Source: CAVVGZ01 sp963841845 (GTDB lineage: Bacteria > Chloroflexota > Anaerolineae > Anaerolineales > Anaerolineaceae). Taken from it: a DNA stretch of 64,000 bases. The position numbers were made by a program, and so were the translations under genes. Within the stretch, counting starts at the first letter, position 1, and every line of letters begins with the position of its first letter. Under the pieces are notes generated by a model that did not search any database, was not told the origin of the DNA, and saw nothing but the letters and a program-made list of their open reading frames with translations. The stretch is from assembly GCA_963841845.1 (NCBI GenBank), contig CAWJEG010000005.1:62001-126000 (forward strand), given 5' to 3'. Positions 35,478 to 44,806 of this stretch are shown here, piece by piece.

Positions 35478-37076
35478 TTATTCCTTGGTCTGTTCCTGGA
35501 TTGTATCTGCAGCCGGAATTTTGTTGTGCAGATCAAAAATTACGTAATCGTCACCCTGCTCTAAGATGGAAAAATTCTTATACAGCAGATCCTTCACGAG
35601 GGGTTGGCTGTCTAGTTCATTAAACATGGTAACCACAAAGTAATCTTTTCCGGCAATGCGTTCTTCAAATAATTCCTGGATATCATTAAACTCTTGACCG
35701 GCCAGTTCCCGGTAAGCAAAATCGCCACCGTACATCCAATTCGTTGAATTGACCCACCCCCAATACGCCAGGCGGTATCCGTAATCCTGGGTGAGTCCAA
35801 TCACCGATGCACCACTGAGTTTTTTCCCAAGGGTCTCCCAAAATTTCACTTCTTCTTTGTAATCCATGCGCTTCAGGTCAACGCGGATATCCCAGGCATT
35901 TACGACCAGGGTAAAAAGGACAATTCCAGCTGCCAGAGCACTGAGTATTTTCTTGGGACCATGCATGTTCCGGAATACCGATTCGGTCCCGGCAGCTAAC
36001 GCCAGTGCTACGACCGGTATTAATGGCAACTGGTAATAATCATGCGTGGCAATGTGGTAGGAGAGGGTCATTCCGTAGAGAAAATACCCAATCCAGATTC
36101 CCAACATCATCATCCTATGCACAAAATTTTTGAATAAAAATGTACTTAATATTGCAAGGATAAACCATTCAAAACGGACAGTGCTGCTTATTTGCCCTTT
36201 CCAGCGCAGATACCATACCGGGTCCAACCAGAGATTAGGGAAAAACCGCAAACTCATCTGGCTGCCTAAAAAGCCATTGATGTAAACACCATATACATGG
36301 TAAGAAAGGTAGGGAAGGACTGTCAGGATGGCAATTACCCATATTTTCGGGTTTTTTAAGACGCGAAAAAGCCCTGAAATCCATTTTCTTATAGAACCAT
36401 CCCCACCTGCCGAACTGGCCTCCATCGCCATACCCAGCCCGATTAATCCAACCCAACCACCGCCCACAAAGAAGACGGCCACAGCTTTTGAGAAAATTGC
36501 CAATCCGCCGAGGAGCCCCGCCAGGATTGCCCATTTCCATGTTTGGGACCGGTAAAACCGATTCATTCCCCATAACGCGATACTAGTCAGGGCAGTCATC
36601 ATTGGATCTGGTTGGAATGAGCGGCTCGCCACTCCTGCATACGGCAAAAAAAGGTAAAAAATAATCGAGATTATCGCTCCGTCATAACCGGTTATATCCC
36701 TGGCAAGGAGGAACAATGCTATACCTCCTGAGATCCAGAAGAAAATGGAGAGTAAGCGGGCTATCCAGACGTCATCACTCCCTGCTAGCCGGTACCCCTG
36801 GGCGGTCAGCCATTCCATGATGGGTGGTTCGATAACCCCCTCCACTTTCCATTGCTGTACAGCCATATCACGTTTCCAATCCGGGATATTTTCTGCATCC
36901 TGGTAATACATCCCCCTTGCCATCAACATTGAATGCAGCTGGCGTGTAGCATGAAAATCAAGCGGATAATCAAAAAGGTCATACATGCGGATGGCTAATC
37001 CTGCACCGAAGATCAAGATAATGCTCAGCCACGCTATTATTTTATTGGATGCAAAAAAGGAGTTATTTTCTTCCAT
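35478..37076 (-). CDS. GT39-like membrane glycosyltransferase, copy 1
   Basis: A 532-residue protein with about 10-11 TM segments. The first outer loop reads YDLFDYPLDFHATRQLHSML, with the catalytic-type Asp, and later VASRSFQPDPMMTA and YHIATHDYYQLPLIPV. The last 120 residues form an outer domain (IGLTQDYGYRLAYWGW). It is a clear paralogue of the next gene (37159-38661), sharing DFHxTRQL and ASRSFQPDP, so the pair arose by tandem duplication. The enzyme probably uses a polyprenyl-phosphate sugar on the outer face. Confidence 0.85.
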   Translation of the reverse strand: MEENNSFFASNKIIAWLSIILIFGAGLAIRMYDLFDYPLDFHATRQLHSMLMARGMYYQDAENIPDWKRDMAVQQWKVEGVIEPPIMEWLTAQGYRLAGSDDVWIARLLSIFFWISGGIALFLLARDITGYDGAIISIIFYLFLPYAGVASRSFQPDPMMTALTSIALWGMNRFYRSQTWKWAILAGLLGGLAIFSKAVAVFFVGGGWVGLIGLGMAMEASSAGGDGSIRKWISGLFRVLKNPKIWVIAILTVLPYLSYHVYGVYINGFLGSQMSLRFFPNLWLDPVWYLRWKGQISSTVRFEWFILAILSTFLFKNFVHRMMMLGIWIGYFLYGMTLSYHIATHDYYQLPLIPVVALALAAGTESVFRNMHGPKKILSALAAGIVLFTLVVNAWDIRVDLKRMDYKEEVKFWETLGKKLSGASVIGLTQDYGYRLAYWGWVNSTNWMYGGDFAYRELAGQEFNDIQELFEERIAGKDYFVVTMFNELDSQPLVKDLLYKNFSILEQGDDYVIFDLHNKIPAADTIQEQTKE

Positions 37077-37158
37077 AGATGTTCTTCCAGGACCGCGATA
37101 TTATAACAGGGATATCTGTATGCCCGCTGATGCCTGAACACAGCAACCTGTCAATCAT

Positions 37159-38661
37159 TCATTTTTCTTGCCGGAGATCATATACGAAGAAACCATTCCC
37201 CTCCATAAACAATGGATAATGGTTGTTCAGGTGCTCTTTTAATTCAGACTGTGAATCAAAATCCACCAGCGAAGCAATCAAGAAGAAATCCTTGCCGGCA
37301 GTTGCTTCGGAAAAATAGGTTGGAAAATCCATCTTCTCATCCCCGCGTAAGGACACCAATGCCTGGTCACCAGTGGTTGGCCAGGCAGCTGCCATTACCC
37401 GCCATCCATAATACCGTAAGCGCATTCCATAATCAGGAGTCAAAGCAATAAAGTTCTTTCCCTGGGGGACAGCCTCTCCAACCTTCCGCCAGCTAGCGGG
37501 TTCATTGGTGTAGTCTGTAGCAATGAGGTTTGATCTGGCAACATACAAGGAATAAAACGAAGCAAACATAAGTGCAGCAGCACAAACAGCTCTCCAAAAC
37601 CAATTTTGTTCCCCTAATTTTTCAATGAGGATGTCTGCAACCGGCATGATGGAAAGGGCGACAATTGCAACAAGGGGGACATGATAATATTCATGGGTTA
37701 TGTATTGATATGGAAAAATAAGACCATATAACACATAACCCACCCAGGCACCAGCCAGGATGGGTTTGAGAGCATCCCTGGCAAATACAACCCCCAACAC
37801 CCCCAATAAAAACATATTTAACCCCATCAAGCCTTTTACCATCGCCAGCCAATCTGCATAAAAACCGGGATCAGCCAGCATGCTCAAAAATGCTAATGTC
37901 CAGAAGGTGAGGAAAGAACCGGTTCGCTGCTGATGAAACAGGAGGTAATAGGCAAGTGTTGGAGCGGCTGCAATGCCAGCCATAACCCAGGGAAAAGGCG
38001 TGCGGAAGAGATGTTTGAAACCAAATTTTGCGAGACTGGTGAACCCTATCATCCCCATAATAAAAGCGGCTGCAACAACTTTAACAAGAATAGCTGCCCC
38101 GCCTAAAGAACCGGCAATAATCGTCCACTTCCAGTTTGGATTCTCATACCAGCGAACCAGCGCATACACCGTCCAAAGCATCCACATCGTCATAAAGGGA
38201 TCCGGTTGAAAAGACCGGCTTGCGATGACGCTGAAGGGCAGGAAAAAATAGAATGCCAACCCTATCAGGATGGATGGAAAAGCGAAGAACCGTTTTCCAA
38301 TCAGGAATATTGCCAGCCCTCCAAGAACCCAGTACAACGCCATGTGAATACGTGCAATCCAAAAAAACTCCTGGCCTACAAGTTTATAGGTAAGCCCTAC
38401 AAGCTGCTCGAGGATGGGAGGCTCATACACCTCCAAATCTGCCAATGCAATTGCTTGTTTTTGGACTTCATCAGTAAATGCAGGGTTGTCTTTGTAAAAT
38501 ACCGCCCGTGCGATGAGATAAGATCTCAACTGGCGTGTCGAATGGAAATCGAGAGGTGGATCCTTTAAATCATATATCCGGATAAAAAATCCAGACAGGA
38601 AAATTATCAGGAGAATGATCCATTGATAGGGTTTAATTGTGCTTGTTTCTTTTTCGGACAA
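37159..38661 (-). CDS. GT39-like membrane glycosyltransferase, copy 2
   Basis: A 500-residue, about 11-TM paralogue of its downstream neighbour. The loops are YDLKDPPLDFHSTRQLRSYL, VIASRSFQPDPFMTMW and YQYITHEYYHVPLVAIVALS; the outer C-terminal domain has IALTPDYGMRLRYYGWRVM. Start is TTG at 38661, with AAGGA 11 bases upstream. An 82-base gap separates it from copy 1. It probably adds a sugar from a lipid carrier outside the membrane. Confidence 0.85.
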   Translation of the reverse strand: MSEKETSTIKPYQWIILLIIFLSGFFIRIYDLKDPPLDFHSTRQLRSYLIARAVFYKDNPAFTDEVQKQAIALADLEVYEPPILEQLVGLTYKLVGQEFFWIARIHMALYWVLGGLAIFLIGKRFFAFPSILIGLAFYFFLPFSVIASRSFQPDPFMTMWMLWTVYALVRWYENPNWKWTIIAGSLGGAAILVKVVAAAFIMGMIGFTSLAKFGFKHLFRTPFPWVMAGIAAAPTLAYYLLFHQQRTGSFLTFWTLAFLSMLADPGFYADWLAMVKGLMGLNMFLLGVLGVVFARDALKPILAGAWVGYVLYGLIFPYQYITHEYYHVPLVAIVALSIMPVADILIEKLGEQNWFWRAVCAAALMFASFYSLYVARSNLIATDYTNEPASWRKVGEAVPQGKNFIALTPDYGMRLRYYGWRVMAAAWPTTGDQALVSLRGDEKMDFPTYFSEATAGKDFFLIASLVDFDSQSELKEHLNNHYPLFMEGNGFFVYDLRQEK

Positions 38662-38710
38662 AATTTGGTATTCCTTCGTATCTCTTCAGAATCTTCTAAT
38701 CATGATAGGG

Positions 38711-38743
38711 ATTTACTTATTTCCTTCCAAGAAATAAGTAAAT
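38711..38743. repeat. Perfect 13-bp inverted repeat
   Basis: ATTTACTTATTTC at 38711-38723 and GAAATAAGTAAAT at 38731-38743, with a 7-base loop, lie in the 198-base gap between two glycosyltransferase genes. AT-rich and without a U-run on the minus strand, so more likely a protein-binding site or an mRNA processing hairpin than a terminator. Confidence 0.55.
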
Positions 38744-38859
38744 GGGGAATCATTTTTTGGATACACCATACCTATTAACTGTTAGAGTTCTTTATTACCT
38801 AAGTAGTCTTGGTACGGTCGTATTTCAACGATACTTCTTCCAGAGAGTATAAGACCAGG

Positions 38860-39801
38860 TTAATGTCCGGCATATTTACTTTTGCGTTTCTGCTTGTAGG
38901 GTTCCTGAATTTTCCCTAACCCGACCAATCCGAAAAAGTTAAATAATATCCTGCGCCAATCATGGAGTACTATACCCGGGTCCAGCCAGAAACCATTCCA
39001 GTAGGATTGTAACGAGCGAAAAAACAAACCACCTTCTGAAAGGTAATATCCATTCAGACGGTGGGCACCAGCCAATATTTTTGATTTCCGGTTCGTTAAC
39101 ATTTTATCGAATTCTGGTTGAGCCTGCATCCAGTCTACCAGTCGGAACGCTTCTTTTCCAAAGGCAAGCGGATAAGCCTTATTTTTCGCTTCTTTGTGGT
39201 AGCGCGCCGACGACCAGACCTGTGGGATATATTTCACCTGAGTGCATGCTGCCATCTTCAACCATAACTGGTGGTCGAGTAAATAATGATAACTTTGATC
39301 CAGTCCACCTGATTTTTCCCAAGCAGCCCTTCGAAAAAAAACCGAAGTCTGTCCAATCATCCTGAAACACATTAGATCTTCCAGGGTATAAGATCCATAA
39401 CGCATCGTATTGAAAATTTCAGATTTTTCATCGATGGAATAAACATCCGCAAATACCAGGCCGATTTCGGGGTTTTGGTGAAAAACAGATACAACCTCAG
39501 TAATCGTTCCGGGCAGATAGGTATCATCAGAATTAATCCATCCAAGGATTCCTCCACCGGTATGAGCCATACCTTTATTTATTGCCTCAGCCTGGCCGCG
39601 GTCTGGCTCTGAAACCCACCAGCGAATCCGATCGGCATATTTTCGAATGATCTCCAGGCTGTTATCGCTGGAGGCCCCATCCACAATGATGTATTCAATA
39701 TTCGGGTAATCTTGCTGCAGTACGGATAGAATGGTTTGTTCAAGATATGCGCCCTGATTATAAGAAGGGGTGACAATCGAGACTTGTGGGAATTCAGCCA
39801 T
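38860..39801 (-). CDS. Glycosyltransferase family 2 (GT-A)
   Basis: A 313-residue GT2 enzyme: VSIVTPSYNQGAYLEQTILSVL, IVDGASSDNS, GQAEAINKGM and the DxD-like WINSDDTYLPG. The later YLLDHQLWLKMA corresponds to the catalytic-base helix. It is close in sequence to the GT2 at 34710 but longer at the C-terminus, ending in a basic tail (YKQKRKSKYAGH) that may contact the membrane. It starts 2 bases after the DUF115 gene, so they are co-translated. Confidence 0.92.
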   Translation of the reverse strand: MAEFPQVSIVTPSYNQGAYLEQTILSVLQQDYPNIEYIIVDGASSDNSLEIIRKYADRIRWWVSEPDRGQAEAINKGMAHTGGGILGWINSDDTYLPGTITEVVSVFHQNPEIGLVFADVYSIDEKSEIFNTMRYGSYTLEDLMCFRMIGQTSVFFRRAAWEKSGGLDQSYHYLLDHQLWLKMAACTQVKYIPQVWSSARYHKEAKNKAYPLAFGKEAFRLVDWMQAQPEFDKMLTNRKSKILAGAHRLNGYYLSEGGLFFRSLQSYWNGFWLDPGIVLHDWRRILFNFFGLVGLGKIQEPYKQKRKSKYAGH

Positions 39802-39803
39802 GG

Positions 39804-40616
39804 CTAGAAAAGGAGATCATATTCAAGCCGCGGGAATATGCGCAGTTTGCCATCGATGGTTGCATCAAAAATTTGGCGGCCGTGCTTCTGATATTCCTTG
39901 CGGGCCATCTGGTAAGCAATTTCCGAGGTTTCCAAATCCGGCAGCTGCCAGCGAAACCCTTTGCCGAAATAACCTGGATCGAAGTGATTCGGATCATCCC
40001 CCTGGGAGATAATCGTAGTATTTGGTTTCCCCTGGGTTACAAAGCTGTGGTCAACGCCAACCAAAATAACTGTTTTGAAACCCAGGAAAAAAGCCACCTG
40101 CATAGCTACATAGGTGACAGTTGCCCCTTCCCACAGGCGATGTGCCAGGTGTGGGGCAAACTTTGGGCTGGAATATGTGGTGTAAAGATAATAGAGGTTG
40201 TCAGCAGGTGATATCCAGCGCCGGGAGTGCCAGGATAAGAATTTTGGAATTGCCAGGTTTTGAATATCATCAGCACACTGTTCAATTACAAGATCATTCA
40301 CCGCAAGGTAATAACTGGTAGGAAATCCCATCTGCGGAAACAGCAGGTATATTCGGTTCATACCGATGGTGAACTCATTTTTCAACCGGCTCAGATCTGT
40401 ATTCTTCAACGATGGACCGTTGCCAATGATAAAACATCGTTCACCCTGGTGAATATTTTCAAGCGATTCAAGGCGCCGCATGGTATCCCGCCTCCAGGGA
40501 TGGAAATTGGCCGAAAGCCATTCCGGGAATCCGTCGATCCGGTCCCTTATTTCCCTCACAGCAGGATGAACAGATTCGGGGAGGAGGGTTTTAATCCGGT
40601 TACTCAGTGAACTCAT
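39804..40616 (-). CDS. DUF115 (MAF_flag10 / MptE-like) protein
   Basis: A 270-residue protein with a Rossmann-like core, GERCFIIGNGPSLKNTDLS, then FTIGMNRIYL and FFLGFKTVILVGVDHSF. This is the DUF115 family, which includes the Maf flagellin glycosylation factors that transfer pseudaminic or legionaminic acid, and archaeal MptE pyrophosphokinases. The presence of NeuB and NeuA homologues in the same locus supports a role with nonulosonic acids, but this is an inference. It overlaps the upstream SDR gene by 4 bases (ATGA) and is followed after 2 bases by a GT2 gene. Confidence 0.8.
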   Translation of the reverse strand: MSSLSNRIKTLLPESVHPAVREIRDRIDGFPEWLSANFHPWRRDTMRRLESLENIHQGERCFIIGNGPSLKNTDLSRLKNEFTIGMNRIYLLFPQMGFPTSYYLAVNDLVIEQCADDIQNLAIPKFLSWHSRRWISPADNLYYLYTTYSSPKFAPHLAHRLWEGATVTYVAMQVAFFLGFKTVILVGVDHSFVTQGKPNTTIISQGDDPNHFDPGYFGKGFRWQLPDLETSEIAYQMARKEYQKHGRQIFDATIDGKLRIFPRLEYDLLF

Positions 40617-41383
40617 TCAGTGCTCAATCGGGTTGTTGCCCCACCATCAACAACCAGGGCCTGCCCGGTCATGAATGAAGATTGCGCAGAATCTGCCAGA
40701 AAATAGATGGCACTGGCAATTTCAGCTGGTTTACCTACCCGTCCATTGACTGTTTTTCTCGCCAGATCATTGATGCGGTCTTCAATCGTGCTTCCGGCGA
40801 CATGGCCGCGTTGTAATCCTGCCCTCAGCATTGGAGTATCTACAGCTCCTGGCAGGACAGCATTCACCCGGATATCATCCCTGGCAAATTCGATTGCCAT
40901 TGCCCGGGTAAGCGCCAGTAGACCTCCCTTACTGGCCGCATATGCGGCAATATTGGCAGAGGTAGCCACCGCATGTACAGAGGAAACATTTACAATTGCG
41001 CCGCCCTGGTTAGCCTTGAGCAGTGGATATGCATTTTTGGCAAATAAAAAAGCCGCCCGCAGGTTGGTGGCCATGACTGCATCCCACTCCTCTACCGTAG
41101 TATCAACCAGTGGTTTTGCGACCTGCAATGCCGCATTATTTACCACTGCCTCAAGGTTTTTGGTAAAACCGTTCACTTTAAGGAATATCTCACCCACGCT
41201 TTTAAGATCAGCAATATCGGCCTGAATAAATAAACCACCCGCTGGAAATTCAGTCCCTGCTTTCCATGGGATGCGGTCGACACCTATTACCAACCAGTCC
41301 ATCGCAGCAAAATGTTCAACAGCGGCACTTCCAATTCCGCCGGCGGCACCAGTAACCAGGACAATCCGTTTGGTCTCAGTCAT
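40613..41383 (-). CDS. Short-chain dehydrogenase/reductase
   Basis: A 256-residue classical SDR. The cofactor loop is VTGAAGGIGSAA at about 10-21, NNAAL follows, the catalytic Ser lies in IVNVSSVHAVA, and YAASK carries Tyr and Lys; the late MTGQALVVDGG is typical. GAGAGGAAAA precedes the ATG. It is coupled to the DUF115 gene by a 4-base overlap. It likely reduces or oxidises a sugar intermediate in module A, as SDRs such as PtmA do in legionaminic-acid loci, but the substrate is not known. Confidence 0.9.
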   Translation of the reverse strand: MTETKRIVLVTGAAGGIGSAAVEHFAAMDWLVIGVDRIPWKAGTEFPAGGLFIQADIADLKSVGEIFLKVNGFTKNLEAVVNNAALQVAKPLVDTTVEEWDAVMATNLRAAFLFAKNAYPLLKANQGGAIVNVSSVHAVATSANIAAYAASKGGLLALTRAMAIEFARDDIRVNAVLPGAVDTPMLRAGLQRGHVAGSTIEDRINDLARKTVNGRVGKPAEIASAIYFLADSAQSSFMTGQALVVDGGATTRLSTE

Positions 41384-41416
41384 ATTATTTTCCTCTCTTC
41401 CTTGATTGATATCCTG

Positions 41417-43076
41417 TTATGACGGTAGATCACTTTTTTGGATGATGAATGGATTAATTTTGTCCCAATTAACATGAGGCGAACCGGTGCGGACATACAT
41501 AATACCGTTTGGCAGCCATCGTTTGAACTCTTCCATCTGGATAATGGTGTAATCCTGGAGATAAGGTTCCGCCTCCTCCAGAGTTCCCGGCCATATTTCA
41601 GGAATTACATCCGGTTTCAAATTCTGTATAGAATGGGCATAATCCCATTTAGAATGTCCGGGTCTGAGCTCAATGATGGGTTCGGAAGGGTTATAGTGCA
41701 TCTCCTGGTGGGCAATTACCCGATCGCTTTTTCCGAGCATATCATAAGAATACCGCTGGGAGTAATATGGCAGTCCACCTGCCGCAAATACCAGCAGCCT
41801 GGCATCTTCGTCAGTAATATCCCTGACAAATAATGCCATCCGAAGCACCTTTTCCTCCCCAATGGTGTAAATGGTTGGTTTTTGCAAAAATGAATATTGA
41901 AGCGAGAGGGTATCCAGGAAGTGCATTAAAGTTTAACAGGCTGAGGATTGTAAATAATATTAATGCAATTTCAGACAGCGGTTCCAGCCACTTGAAACCG
42001 AATTTTGGATTTTCAAGATGGAACCGGTCGAGGATTGCTATGCGCAATTCGTCAAGGGTGAGCACAAATAATATCATGAACTCCGGCATGACAACGGAGA
42101 AAAATCGGTTGCTCCCTCCGCGGTGTTCCCAGGCATCACCACCCACATATATGCTGTATGCAACCTGGACAACGAAAACGAGGAATAAATAGAGGATTGC
42201 TTTATCCCGGCGGAAAATAAGCAGGAGAAATGGTAATAAAAATAGGATTATATTAAAATTCCACACAAACTTCACGAAGACATAAATACCCCGTTTGATG
42301 CGCAGCAATGGTGATATCCCGGTCATTTTCAGGTAATATGTGTTGGGTAGGATATCCCCGTAATAAAGCCAGCGCAGGAAAGTTTGCCCCACCATAAAAC
42401 CAGCCAGGATAAAAATTCCCCAAATTAAATGTTTGCGACGGTTTATGGGATCAAAAAATACCAGAAATCCCCAGGTAGCCAACCCCAGGGCCAGCATATC
42501 GATACGCACAAGCGTACCTACCCCAAGCAGGATATACAACCAGATAGAAAATTTTCCCCTTTGCAGGCACCGGATTACCATCAAGACAGCGGCGCTTGTG
42601 ATGAGAATTAATAAGCCAACCTCCAGGCCATGCAGGCTCCACACATTTAATGGATAATAGAAAGCCACCAGGATTACCGCTGCCAGGGGTACGATGGACC
42701 CCGGGGCAGTTAAATGTTCAACAATTTTCTTAATTATGAATAAATTTGCTATCAGCAGGATAGCACCGGTTATTTTTATCGGCAGCCCCATCCAGTTGAT
42801 CGGGATCGGGAAAAGATGGAAAATTGCCATATAAATTGTCCAAAGGGGATTCGAAATACCCTCCACCGGAATATCCCCGGCATTCCAGACCAGCCCGTAA
42901 CCGCCTGCCAGGTTTCGTGCGTATTGCATGGATATCATAGCATCGTCAAATAGAGTGAAATATGGGGTACCGTTGATATCAATCCTGGTAATTGCGATAA
43001 AGGCAGCCGCATAGATTGCATAACCTATAACGGTCATCCAGAATAATAAGGTGAGGATTTTCTCTTTTTGAAACAT
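41417..43076 (-). pseudogene. GT-C-like membrane glycosyltransferase, frameshifted at about 41885-41935
   Basis: The first frame (43076 to about 41930) has about 10 TM segments and the loops YFTLFDDAMISMQYARNLA (Asp pair after TM1) and GGDAWEHRGGSNRFF. It resembles AftB-like and related arabinofuranosyl/mannosyl transferases. It then runs out of frame, while the next frame (from about 41926 to 41417) carries the family's outer C-terminal domain, AAGGLPYYSQRYSYDMLGKS and RPGHSKWDYAHSI. Both frames are open over about 41811-41926, so the lost or gained base is not placed exactly. As one protein it would have about 550 residues. Confidence 0.75.
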
Positions 43077-43116
43077 CAATGCCTATTTATATCAGAGTCC
43101 GGAAGCAACGATAAAA

Positions 43117-44088
43117 TTATATCCTTTTTCTAAGGTCATCCAGATCATCACAAGGTATTTCCAAACCAACCAGCAGGTTCCGGATGGTGTTCCAATGAAC
43201 GCGTTCAGAGGCTTGCGGGCTTGAATTGGAATTGTGTGATGCCAACATGACGTTGTCCATCTTTCTAAGCGGTGAACCTGCCGGCAAAGGTTCATTTTCA
43301 AATACATCCAGGGCTGCACCGCCAATCATTCCATGCTGTAAAGCGTTTATTAATGCGGGCTCATCAATAATCGGACCCCTGGCTGTGTTTACAAGTACCG
43401 CAGAGGATTTCATAAATGGCAAAGAATACTCATTAATAAGGTGGTAGCTGGTCGGGTTGAGGTCACAATTGAGGGTCACAAAATCTGCACTGCGCAACAG
43501 GGTTTCTAGATCCGTCATTTCAAGATAATTTTCCAGGATAAAATCAGGGGCAACCGGGATAATATCATTCCCAAATATCTTCATGCCAAAAGCCTTTGCC
43601 CGGCGAATAACCGCCTTTCCCACATTTCCTACCCCGATAACACCCAGTGTACATTCACTAAGGGATTTTCCTTGGATCTTCCGCCAAAATCCATTTTTTA
43701 TATCCCTGTCCATCCAGGGCTGTTGCCTGGCAAACGCCAGGATATACCCCATTACAGAGTCTGATACCGGCAGGGTAAATGCATTTATGGTGTTCATTAC
43801 CTGGACTCCCAGCCCTGCTGCAGCAGCACGATCAATTGAATCAATCCCCGTTCCCCACTTGGAGATCACTTTCAGGCGGGGTAAACATGCTGATATTACA
43901 CGTGCAGTAAAGTGGTCATCTCCGGAAACTGTTCCATCAAACTCACCAGCATATCGCAGGATTTCATCTTCAGAGAGACGTTCATTTACATCAGCGACAA
44001 TGATTTTCAGGCCATAATGGGAGAAAACCGGCCGAAAACGGTCAACATATGGCATCATGTAAGGAGCTGATATTAATACAGTTTTCAT
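43117..44088 (-). CDS. D-2-hydroxyacid dehydrogenase (SerA-like)
   Basis: A 323-residue NAD-dependent enzyme. The Rossmann loop is LGVIGVGNVGKAVIRRAK; the catalytic Arg lies in NTARGPIIDE, the Glu in DVFENEPLP and the His in LASHNSNSS, so the Arg-Glu-His triad is complete. No ACT domain. GAGGATGGC precedes the ATG. Such dehydrogenases occur beside nonulosonate and other sugar-acid genes; here it follows a NeuA-like cytidylyltransferase gene by 20 bases. Its substrate in this pathway is unknown; a role in serine or glycerate supply is also possible. Confidence 0.88.
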   Translation of the reverse strand: MKTVLISAPYMMPYVDRFRPVFSHYGLKIIVADVNERLSEDEILRYAGEFDGTVSGDDHFTARVISACLPRLKVISKWGTGIDSIDRAAAAGLGVQVMNTINAFTLPVSDSVMGYILAFARQQPWMDRDIKNGFWRKIQGKSLSECTLGVIGVGNVGKAVIRRAKAFGMKIFGNDIIPVAPDFILENYLEMTDLETLLRSADFVTLNCDLNPTSYHLINEYSLPFMKSSAVLVNTARGPIIDEPALINALQHGMIGGAALDVFENEPLPAGSPLRKMDNVMLASHNSNSSPQASERVHWNTIRNLLVGLEIPCDDLDDLRKRI

Positions 44089-44108
44089 GCCATCCTCCAG
44101 AAATCCTC

Positions 44109-44789
44109 TTAAATTTGCTTCTGCCGGTGTTTCATCAACAGGTCTGCGACCAGAAAGTTTAATTCATCATCGATATCCCAGGCTTCATCTGCGCTGATAG
44201 GGAACATGAATGGCCTCTCGCCCAGACGGTTGCGCCTGAATTCCAGGGTTGCCCGGCTGAAAAGGTATAAACATGAATTTTCCTCATATATTGGGGGAAG
44301 GTCCTGTGTCCGGAGTAATACCGCCGGATTGTGATTGATGGGACGGCCCAATTGGTCATATAGGCGGGTTTGTATTTTTGTAACAGTGAACAGGGAATCA
44401 TATGCAGGATAAACATCCAACAGGGTATGAATTGCCGCTGATATGGTTTCCGGCTTCAGCAGAGGATTTGTGCTGTGAGTTTGCAAATATAGGTCGGCAG
44501 TAACCCGGGACGTATCATAGAGCAGAATTTCGTTCATCGGGATCGTATCTGCTTGCAGGTGGGGCGGCCTGTCCAGAATGATGATCTGTGGAAAATCTGT
44601 TTCAAGCCCCTCCTTAATTACCGGACTGTCCGTATCAACCACGATGGTTTGGATTTCCGGGCAGGATTGAAGGCTTTCCAAAATGTGATAATATAGCGGT
44701 TTATCCGCAAGCGGCCGGTAATTTTTTCCAACAACCCGCTGGGAATGGTGCCGCATAGGGACCAAGGCAGCTATTTTTTCTGGTTTCAT
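44109..44789 (-). CDS. NeuA-like cytidylyltransferase
   Basis: About 226 residues, acylneuraminate cytidylyltransferase family. The N-terminus reads IAALVPMRHHSQRVVGKNYRP, where active CMP-sialate synthetases have PARxGSKxxPxKN; the Ser, Arg and Lys of the loop are kept in altered form. LQTHSTNPLLKPETI matches the LQPTSPL motif. The C-terminal DEAWDIDDELNF keeps the Asp that binds metal. It activates, presumably with CTP, an acidic nine- or eight-carbon sugar. ATG 44789 has GGAGGGG above it. A second, fused NeuA lies at 48272. Confidence 0.85.
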   Translation of the reverse strand: MKPEKIAALVPMRHHSQRVVGKNYRPLADKPLYYHILESLQSCPEIQTIVVDTDSPVIKEGLETDFPQIIILDRPPHLQADTIPMNEILLYDTSRVTADLYLQTHSTNPLLKPETISAAIHTLLDVYPAYDSLFTVTKIQTRLYDQLGRPINHNPAVLLRTQDLPPIYEENSCLYLFSRATLEFRRNRLGERPFMFPISADEAWDIDDELNFLVADLLMKHRQKQI

Positions 44790-44806
44790 ATTTGTATCCC
44801 CTCCAA

